This document shows positions 1-5,109 of a stretch of 9,421 nucleotides of DNA, in pieces (the first letter of the stretch is position 1; each line of letters starts with the position of its first letter). The DNA lies in NCBI GenBank assembly GCA_023386855.1, contig JAEWIW010000296.1, forward strand, positions 1 to 9,421, in the 5' to 3' direction. Source of the DNA: Bacteroidota bacterium. GTDB taxonomy: Bacteria; Bacteroidota; Bacteroidia; Chitinophagales; Chitinophagaceae. The position numbers and the translations under genes were made by a program. The notes under the pieces are model-generated. The model saw nothing but the letters and a program-made list of their open reading frames with translations. It was not told the DNA's origin and ran no database searches.

Positions 1-69
1 CTCAGCTTTGTAGTGAGTTCTTCTCTTCGCACCCCTTTGCTGGGAGTGTCTTCTCTTGGGATTTGGCAT
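1..69 (-). CDS. rpmF: 50S ribosomal protein L32, 5' part only (cut by window edge)
   Basis: The reverse complement of 69-1 starts with ATG and reads 23 codons to the window edge with no stop. It begins MPNPKRRHSQQRGAKRRTHY and ends in KAE. This is the highly conserved basic N-terminus of bacterial ribosomal protein L32, a small structural protein of the large ribosomal subunit; the family is usually about 55-65 residues, so roughly the first third is visible. The gene starts 27 nt after the stop codon of the DUF177 gene on the same strand. That is the usual DUF177-rpmF arrangement in bacteria and suggests the two are co-transcribed. It has no Shine-Dalgarno sequence, as is common in Bacteroidota. 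The zinc-ribbon or C-terminal part cannot be assessed because it lies outside the window. Confidence 0.95.
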   Translation of the reverse strand, partial: MPNPKRRHSQQRGAKRRTHYKAE

Positions 70-96
70 AAGTCAGAATTTGTGACCCTAATTAAA

Positions 97-642
97 TCAG
101 TTATCTAAATCTTTAAATTTCTCTAATCCTTTCCAGACGGGGTTATCCGGCCGGTTATTTTGTGCATCCAGTTTGTCGAGCATCGCCAGCACTTCCTTGT
201 TACAGTAGGGGCCGCCAATCTCATCAGGCTTACACATGCGTTGCATCGGGATACTGAGGTTGATGAATTCATAGATCCAGTCGGAAACATTAATATGACT
301 TTCGCCCCTGGAGATATAATAAACATCAGGATCCTCTTCGGTATCATTCATTTGACCAGGATCTTCAACCATCTTTACAACGATATTGAACTCGTCCCAA
401 AGGTCGAGTGGCAGATCGTTTCCACAACGGTCGCAGGCAACCTCGATCTTTCCACCCACTTCAAATTTCAACATCATGAAACCACTCTTTTTATCGAGGG
501 TCAGTCGAACATGGGCTTTCGCATTCCGGAAATCCTGCTGCTGGTAACTTGCAAAGAACTTGTCGTCGATCTCGTATTCAAACTCATGAATACCAGGCTT
601 CAATCCCACAAACGCGATATCAAAATTTCGTCGGCTGTTCAT
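97..642 (-). CDS. DUF177 (YceD-like) protein upstream of rpmF
   Basis: This is a 181-residue protein of the DUF177/YceD family (Pfam 'large ribosomal RNA subunit accumulation protein YceD'). Homologues are linked to 23S rRNA accumulation and large-subunit biogenesis, but the biochemical role is poorly defined. The N-terminus (residues 7-30: FDIAFVGLKPGIHEFEYEID and following) is typical of Bacteroidota members. The family's Cys motif is present as CDRC at 70-73, with two more cysteines at 137 and 147 around a GGPYC segment, so a metal site is possible. The C-terminus has the usual WKGLEKFKDL motif (170-179). The ATG at 640-642 is the natural start because it puts the conserved FDIAF segment at residue 7. 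rpmF follows 27 nt downstream, which strongly supports the assignment. A -7 promoter element lies 24-31 nt upstream of the start. Confidence 0.92.
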   Translation of the reverse strand: MNSRRNFDIAFVGLKPGIHEFEYEIDDKFFASYQQQDFRNAKAHVRLTLDKKSGFMMLKFEVGGKIEVACDRCGNDLPLDLWDEFNIVVKMVEDPGQMNDTEEDPDVYYISRGESHINVSDWIYEFINLSIPMQRMCKPDEIGGPYCNKEVLAMLDKLDAQNNRPDNPVWKGLEKFKDLDN

Positions 643-665
643 GAGTTTCCCTTTTAAAGAGTTTG

Positions 666-673
666 CAAAGGTA
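666..673 (-). promoter_or_regulatory. Candidate Bacteroidota -7 promoter element for the DUF177-rpmF operon
   Basis: On the minus strand this reads TACCTTTG, a full match to the TAnnTTTG -7 consensus used by the Bacteroidota primary sigma factor. It would place the transcription start near 660 and give a leader of about 18 nt before the ATG at 642. The -33 element is weak: the nearest candidate is an ATTG (minus strand, 699-702), about 25 nt upstream, which is wider than the usual spacing. The element lies in the 75-nt gap between ligD and the DUF177 gene, so the operon probably has its own promoter rather than relying on read-through from ligD. Confidence 0.55.
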
Positions 674-717
674 AGGGATTAAGTTTAATGGTGGAGAACA
701 ATTCTTGAAAAATCTTG

Positions 718-3576
718 TTATGAACCACCCGCTTTTAAAAAGCTGGCAGCTTTTTGTAAGGTCTTCTCCAAATCAATCCCTTTTTTCAAAACAGGTGTAA
801 AGATATCACCCGTTTCCTTAAGCCGGTCAAATATGGTAAACATTGTGAAATCACTGATTTTTAGCCCTTTCTTTACTTCTTCCCAAAATAATGGTGTAGA
901 AACTGTTGCCCCGGGCTTAGGCCGGAGAGAATAAGGGGCCGCAATGGTCTGGATGGTCCGGTTTTGAAGGTAATCGAGGTAGATCTTGTCCTTTCTTTTG
1001 GAGGGACTCCTTTCAAGGCTGGTAAAACCTGGAATACGGTCGTGTACCAGGGTTACCACCAGCTCTGCAAGTTGCCTCGACTGGTCATAATCGTATTTGG
1101 CGCCAAGTGGTATATAAATATGTATTCCCGTTGACCCTGAAGTTTTAGGATAGGAGGGAATGCCCAACCCGTCCAGCACTTCCCTGACTACCTGTGCAGC
1201 TTCAATTACCTTTTCAAATGAAATCTCCCCCGGGTCAAGATCGATAACACACCAGTCGGGATTCTCTGGCGATTCAACCCGGCTATGCCAGGGGTTCATT
1301 TCTATACAACCCAGGTTGGCGATATACAGCAGGCTGGCATGATCGGTACAAACATAGAATTCTTTTTTTTCTCCGTCCGACTCACTGGTGTATTCATAGG
1401 TCTCTACCCAGTCGGGTACTTTCCCTTTTACATTTTTCTGGTAAAAATTCTTACCATCAATGCCATCGGGATGGCGGTTAAGCGATTGTGGCCTGTTTTT
1501 CATATAGGGCAGCATGAATTCACCCATACGGTCATAATAATTCAGCATATCGCCCTTAGTGATCTTTTCCTTTTTCCAGTAAATCTTTGAAAGGTTGGTG
1601 AAAGTGATCTTCTTCTTGTTGATGGTCAATTCCACTTCTTTTAAGGAAGGATCAAACCGCCCTTTGGGATCCATTATTTTAGTTTTGGTGGAAGCTGATT
1701 TTTTGGTAGCTGCTTTCTTTGCCGGCTTTTTTGCAGCAGCTGCTGTTTTCTTTTGATTTTCCGCTGCTGATTCCTTTTGATTTGTAGCCGCTTTCTTTGC
1801 CGTTTTCTTTTCGGCAACTGTCTTTTGCTTACTATTTTCCGCTTCTATTTTTTCGCCCTCTTTCTTTGCTTCTTCTACCGGTACTTCTTTTTCGCGGCTC
1901 ACTTCTTTTGCTTTTTTATCCTGCCTTAAGCCCATAAATATCGGGTGACGCATGGAGCCATCCCTGGTCCATTCCTGGAACTTCACTTCGCATACCAGTT
2001 CCGGTTTAACCCACCTGGCGGGCATTTGCGTTTTTGGTTTTTTCTCAAATGGGCAGGTTTCTGTACCGATCTTCTCCAGTTTTTTATGCAGCTCCGCAAG
2101 GGATTTGTCATTGAATCCCGAACCCGTATGCCCGATATACTGCAGCTTCCCATTCTCGTAAATGCCAAGGATCAGCGATCCAAAATGTTTCCTGCCTCCG
2201 CGTCCCTCGGTATAACCCGCGATCACCGCTTCCTGGCGCTGGTTGGTTTTTATTTTGAGCCAGTTTTTGCTCCGATTATTGATAAGATATGTACTGTTTT
2301 TTTCTTTTGCCATAATACCTTCCAATCCCTTGGTTCCGGCTACCTCGAAGAAATCCTTTCCCCTGCTTTCAATATGATCACTGTATTTGATGGCATCATG
2401 TTGCGGTAAGATTTGTTGAAGCAGTTCCTTTCTTTCCAGCAATGGAAGTTCTGTAACACTGTATCCTTCAAGCCATACCAGGTCGAATACATAATAGACC
2501 AGTGTGCCTTCACCAGTTTTTTGCCAGGCCTGTAATTGCTGGAAATCCACATCTCCTTTATCGTTAAGGGCAATGATCTCTCCATCCAGTATGACATTGT
2601 ATTCAACTGCTTTTAAAGCATCGGTAATGGGTTTGAATTTTGTGTTGAAGGATAAAAGATTCCTTGAGTACAAAGAAACAGCTCCTCCTTTAATATTGGC
2701 GATGGCCCTGTAACCATCCCACTTTACTTCAAATATCCAGTTGTCATCATCAAACGGTTCATCTGTTAGTGTCGCAAGCATTGGCTTGATGGAAGCCGGC
2801 ATCGCCTGCTTTTTCCCTTTTTTCTTCAGTATGGCAATGAGGTCTTTTTTACTTTTCCCTTCTGCATTTTGTATTTCGTCTGTTGTATTTCGTATTTCGT
2901 TTTTTGTTTTTTGTCTTTCCTTTTTTGTATTTTGTATTTCGTTTTTCGTATTTCCTTTTCCGTTTTCTTTCTTCCTATTGCTTTCCCATTCATTATTACT
3001 GGTTGCTTTCACTTCCTCGAGGGTTTTGCCCGATTGAACCGAACGATCCTCTTTAGTGATATCTTTTTTGGTAGCATATTCATCTTTGACCTTGATGAGC
3101 AGCCAGCCATTCTCCATGTCTTCGCGGTGACTTTTCACCAATACAAATTCTCCCTTCAATTTCTGCCCGTTCATTATTATATGGAGGTTGCCCTGGTGTA
3201 ATTGGGCAAGTAATCCCTTTTCTCCTTTTTGCCCGGGGAGTTCCTTAGCCAGCTCATAGGTTCCTTCATCCCATACGATAACGGTTCCTGCGCCATAGTT
3301 GCCTTTGGGAATGATGCCTTCAAAATCCCTGTAATCATAAGGATGGTCTTCCACCATCATGGCCAGGCGCTTATCGGAAGGATTCATGGAAGGGCCCTTG
3401 GGAACCGCCCAGCTTTTCAACACACCCTCCATTTCCAGCCTGAAATCATAATGAAGATGCGATGCGTGGTGTTTCTGAACCACAAAACGAAGCTTGCCCT
3501 TTGCTTTATGAACCTTGCCTTTGGGTTCCGGTGTTTGGTCGAACGACCTCTTCTCCTTGTATTTTGTTAGTCCCAT
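718..3576 (-). CDS. ligD: DNA ligase D, phosphoesterase-ligase-polymerase type
   Basis: This 952-residue multifunctional enzyme performs the end-processing and sealing steps of bacterial non-homologous end joining, normally together with Ku. Residues 30-165 form the 3'-phosphoesterase domain: H36, H42, D44, R46, H78 and Y82 match the catalytic set known from Pseudomonas LigD. Residues 262-555 form the ATP-dependent ligase: K285 in KWDGYR is the adenylated lysine, followed by DGE (331-333), FDLVW (364-368), EGIMAK (419-424), KIK (441-443) and an OB-fold ending in EWTRDGSMRHPIF. Residues 645-940 form the primase-type polymerase, with metal ligands D779, D781 (IDLDPG) and D868 (YLDYL) and a KTSGSTGIHIYIPL motif. 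All three active sites look intact. Linkers at about 190-258 and 553-637 are low-complexity; the first holds a 7-residue repeat. An in-frame ATG at 3609 would add 11 hydrophobic/aromatic residues. I prefer 3576 because the protein then begins MGLTKYKEKRSF, which resembles other LigD N-termini. No Ku gene is adjacent. Confidence 0.96.
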   Translation of the reverse strand: MGLTKYKEKRSFDQTPEPKGKVHKAKGKLRFVVQKHHASHLHYDFRLEMEGVLKSWAVPKGPSMNPSDKRLAMMVEDHPYDYRDFEGIIPKGNYGAGTVIVWDEGTYELAKELPGQKGEKGLLAQLHQGNLHIIMNGQKLKGEFVLVKSHREDMENGWLLIKVKDEYATKKDITKEDRSVQSGKTLEEVKATSNNEWESNRKKENGKGNTKNEIQNTKKERQKTKNEIRNTTDEIQNAEGKSKKDLIAILKKKGKKQAMPASIKPMLATLTDEPFDDDNWIFEVKWDGYRAIANIKGGAVSLYSRNLLSFNTKFKPITDALKAVEYNVILDGEIIALNDKGDVDFQQLQAWQKTGEGTLVYYVFDLVWLEGYSVTELPLLERKELLQQILPQHDAIKYSDHIESRGKDFFEVAGTKGLEGIMAKEKNSTYLINNRSKNWLKIKTNQRQEAVIAGYTEGRGGRKHFGSLILGIYENGKLQYIGHTGSGFNDKSLAELHKKLEKIGTETCPFEKKPKTQMPARWVKPELVCEVKFQEWTRDGSMRHPIFMGLRQDKKAKEVSREKEVPVEEAKKEGEKIEAENSKQKTVAEKKTAKKAATNQKESAAENQKKTAAAAKKPAKKAATKKSASTKTKIMDPKGRFDPSLKEVELTINKKKITFTNLSKIYWKKEKITKGDMLNYYDRMGEFMLPYMKNRPQSLNRHPDGIDGKNFYQKNVKGKVPDWVETYEYTSESDGEKKEFYVCTDHASLLYIANLGCIEMNPWHSRVESPENPDWCVIDLDPGEISFEKVIEAAQVVREVLDGLGIPSYPKTSGSTGIHIYIPLGAKYDYDQSRQLAELVVTLVHDRIPGFTSLERSPSKRKDKIYLDYLQNRTIQTIAAPYSLRPKPGATVSTPLFWEEVKKGLKISDFTMFTIFDRLKETGDIFTPVLKKGIDLEKTLQKAASFLKAGGS
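2865..2962 (-). repeat. Degenerate 7-nt tandem repeat (consensus TATTTCG / CGAAATA) inside ligD
   Basis: Fourteen consecutive 7-nt units run in unbroken register, with plus-strand consensus TATTTCG. Units at 2872, 2886, 2893 and 2935 are exact matches, and every other unit differs at no more than three positions; many are TTTTTTG or TATTTTG. Because 7 is not a multiple of 3, three units (21 nt) encode one 7-residue peptide repeat, roughly [QR]NTKNEI, at LigD residues 206-238. E213/E220/E227/E234 and T210/T217/T224/T231 mark the period. The array lies in the linker between the phosphoesterase and ligase domains. No other copy is visible in the window. Confidence 0.85.
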
Positions 3577-3600
3577 AAGTTTAAAAATTAAAAACTTATG
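3574..3600. promoter_or_regulatory. 9-bp inverted repeat overlapping the ligD start codon
   Basis: CATAAGTTT (3574-3582) and AAACTTATG (3592-3600) are perfect inverted repeats separated by 9 nt. On the minus strand the 3' arm ends exactly in the ligD ATG (3576-3574). In the mRNA the start codon could therefore sit in an AT-rich hairpin stem; alternatively, the dyad could be a protein-binding site. The function is not established. If translation began at the upstream ATG (3609), the dyad would lie within the coding sequence. Confidence 0.4.
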
Positions 3601-3807
3601 CCAGTACATGTTTAAAACAGGCCACCATGGTGATCAGTGAGGTGAAGGAATGAGGCAGCTTACCACAATTTTCATTCTTCTATCCCTTTATCTGCCGCTT
3701 ATCCGTTTCAAATGCCAGTTGCCACTAAATAAAAATTTACCTGTAACAAAAAAATGTCGGCCCTCGTCAGATATCCCAAACAACCAAAAACATTAAAACC
3801 TTATAAA

Positions 3808-4254
3808 ATGAAAAAGTCAATCTTCACCATCGCACTCACACTCTTCATTGGATTGAGCAGTGTATTCGCCGGTAATACCGAAGGCGTTAACCAGAAAGTA
3901 ATGAATGTATTCAAGAAAGATTTTACCACGGCAACCGATGTTAAGTGGGAGATCACGAAGGACTATTATAAAGTTACTTTTAAAAATGTTGACCAGGTAA
4001 TGTATGCCTATTATAATGTGGATGGTACAAGGCTTTCCGTGATCAGGAATATTCGTTCCAGCGACCTGCCCCTGAAAGCACAGGAAGGAATGAAAAAATT
4101 CCAGGAAGGCCATTGGATCACCGACCTGTTCGAATACAATTCCAATGATGAATCAGGATATTTTGCAACACTTGAAAACGCTGATGAAAAACTGGTGATA
4201 AGGTCATCTGAAGGTTCAGCCTGGATGCTGTATTCAAAAGAACAAAAACAATAA
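3808..4254 (+). CDS. Small exported PepSY-like protein
   Basis: This is a 148-residue protein of unknown function. Residues 1-21 form a clear Sec signal peptide: MKKS, a hydrophobic core (IFTIALTLFIGLSS), then VFA with likely cleavage before G22. The mature part has the pattern of the periplasmic 'PepSY-like / beta-lactamase-inhibitor-like' family (PF11396): an N-terminal helix with F35/F39, then DVKWEITKDYYKVTF (44-58), then a beta strand and a D-G turn (VDGTRLSVIR, 71-80). This family name is my reading of the pattern, not a search result. The ATG at 3808 was chosen over the in-frame ATG at 3754 because it places the signal peptide at the N-terminus. The 54 nt upstream are A-rich and have no Shine-Dalgarno sequence, as is usual in this phylum. 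Transcription likely ends at the hairpin beginning 41 nt after the stop codon. Confidence 0.82.
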   Translation: MKKSIFTIALTLFIGLSSVFAGNTEGVNQKVMNVFKKDFTTATDVKWEITKDYYKVTFKNVDQVMYAYYNVDGTRLSVIRNIRSSDLPLKAQEGMKKFQEGHWITDLFEYNSNDESGYFATLENADEKLVIRSSEGSAWMLYSKEQKQ

Positions 4255-4294
4255 TGATCTCAAATTATTCCTAAGCCTTAACCTAGACCCAACA

Positions 4295-4322
4295 AAAAAG
4301 GTCCCTTTGCCGGGACCTTTTT
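4295..4322. terminator. Bidirectional intrinsic terminator
   Basis: GGTCCC (4300-4305) pairs with GGGACC (4312-4317) around the loop TTTGCC. The stem extends through AAAAA (4295-4299) and TTTTT (4318-4322), giving 11 bp in all. The plus strand ends in a T-run for the exported protein gene (stop at 4254). The A-run on the other side (4294-4299) gives a T-run on the minus strand for the small polar protein gene (stop at 4367). The hairpin can therefore serve both convergent genes. Confidence 0.88.
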
Positions 4323-4366
4323 ATTTTACTGCTATTACAGTGGATTTGTAATTTTCAGCTATTCAG

Positions 4367-4555
4367 TTAATGCCTGTCTTTGTTTTTTGATTTTCCTTCG
4401 CTTTGCACATTTTTCTCGTTGTGCGTTACGTCCTGCCCCTTGAAATCCTGTTCTTCATTTTTCCTGCTGTCGAGGTTATCACGGATCTCAGGTCTTTGCT
4501 TTTGTGATTGCTGTTGTTTATTCTGTTTGTTGGTTTGATTTCCTGATGTTTTCAT
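4367..4555 (-). CDS. 62-residue highly polar hypothetical protein
   Basis: This is an unrecognised small protein, MKTSGNQTNK at the start, made up almost entirely of polar and charged residues. The first 20 residues are rich in Q, N and K. The middle, RPEIRDNLDSRKNEEQDFKG (21-40), has an acidic/basic pattern that looks conserved in small proteins I associate with Chitinophagaceae; this is memory, not a search. It has no signal peptide, no membrane segment and no cysteine, and is probably intrinsically disordered. The start at 4555 is chosen because longer alternatives (ATG at 4573 or 4609) would add a hydrophobic tail unlike the rest. A 6-bp dyad, ATGATT..AATCAT (4560-4573), lies just upstream. 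It converges on the exported protein gene across the shared terminator. It could be a small stress- or nucleic-acid-associated protein, but nothing in the sequence proves a function. Confidence 0.62.
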   Translation of the reverse strand: MKTSGNQTNKQNKQQQSQKQRPEIRDNLDSRKNEEQDFKGQDVTHNEKNVQSEGKSKNKDRH

Positions 4556-4773
4556 AATGATGATTTTAATCATACTACCCAAAAAACAATACCAGTTATT
4601 AATGTTCAATCAATGATCCTGGAATCGGTCACAAGTTGTGGAACGATGAAGAAAGAATTTCACAGCCTGGATTTGTCTTATTGTTGTTACTTATTTTCCT
4701 ATGGAATTCCTTGCTCAAATGATGGAAAAAAAACTGGTATGAAAATGAAGATCTAATAAGAAAATGGACTGTT

Positions 4774-5037
4774 ATGACCATCTCAAAATTCAATAAACTC
4801 GGTAGCGAAGAGCAGGTTACCGAAGTATGGAAAAATGGAAAAATTGTAGCTTCCCGAATTGAAGGATTTTACAAATACCTGCTATTACAGATCTATTCAT
4901 TTTATGTAGAACTGCGTTATGATTCCAGGATGCAGGCCCTGGATTTTGAGACTCATACGGTCAGCTCCAGGAAGGTTGATAAATACCTTGAAAAGATCAA
5001 TCTTCAATATCTTCTTCCTGAGGCGGATTATGAATAA
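4774..5037 (+). CDS. 87-residue hypothetical protein
   Basis: I do not recognise a named family. The protein is a compact, soluble-looking 87 residues with no signal peptide. The N-terminal half (LGSEEQVTEVWKNGKIVASR, 9-28) is followed by an aromatic stretch (FYKYLLLQIYSFYVELRYDS, 32-51) that probably forms a helix and strand, and the C-terminus is helical (KVDKYLEKINLQYLLPE). The composition is that of a real globular protein, and similar small proteins occur in Bacteroidota as far as I recall. The ATG at 4774 is the only in-frame ATG near the 5' end; the nearby ATG at 4764 is in another frame and ends after 10 codons. The gene stands alone: the preceding gene is on the opposite strand, and the next plus-strand gene starts 72 nt downstream. 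No clear promoter consensus was found in 4556-4773. Confidence 0.7.
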   Translation: MTISKFNKLGSEEQVTEVWKNGKIVASRIEGFYKYLLLQIYSFYVELRYDSRMQALDFETHTVSSRKVDKYLEKINLQYLLPEADYE

Positions 5038-5109
5038 TATCAGCAGTATTGGTGGTAAAACGATTTAGCACTAAATTAGATTTTCGTTCATTACCCTGAA
5101 TCCAATAAT

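Noticed and set aside
160..657. Plus-strand open frame of 165 codons opposite the DUF177 gene
   Set aside because: It is a shadow of the conserved DUF177 gene and shows no recognisable domain.
2741..3201. Plus-strand Phe/Ile/Ser-rich frames with hydrophobic repeats that look like membrane proteins
   Set aside because: They are the antisense reading of the ligD 7-nt repeat and its flanks. The hydrophobicity comes from T-rich repeat DNA, while the minus strand has intact LigD motifs.
3623..3632. 10-bp palindrome CACCATGGTG upstream of ligD
   Set aside because: A single short palindrome of this length is expected by chance; no second copy or spacing to a promoter supports an operator.
3754..3807. 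18-residue N-terminal extension of the PepSY-like protein
   Set aside because: It would bury the signal peptide inside the protein, and the region has no coding-like character.
5077..5084. TAGATTTT as a -7 promoter element for the secreted protein gene
   Set aside because: It lacks the final G of TAnnTTTG, and the nearest TTG upstream is about 25 nt away, outside usual spacing.
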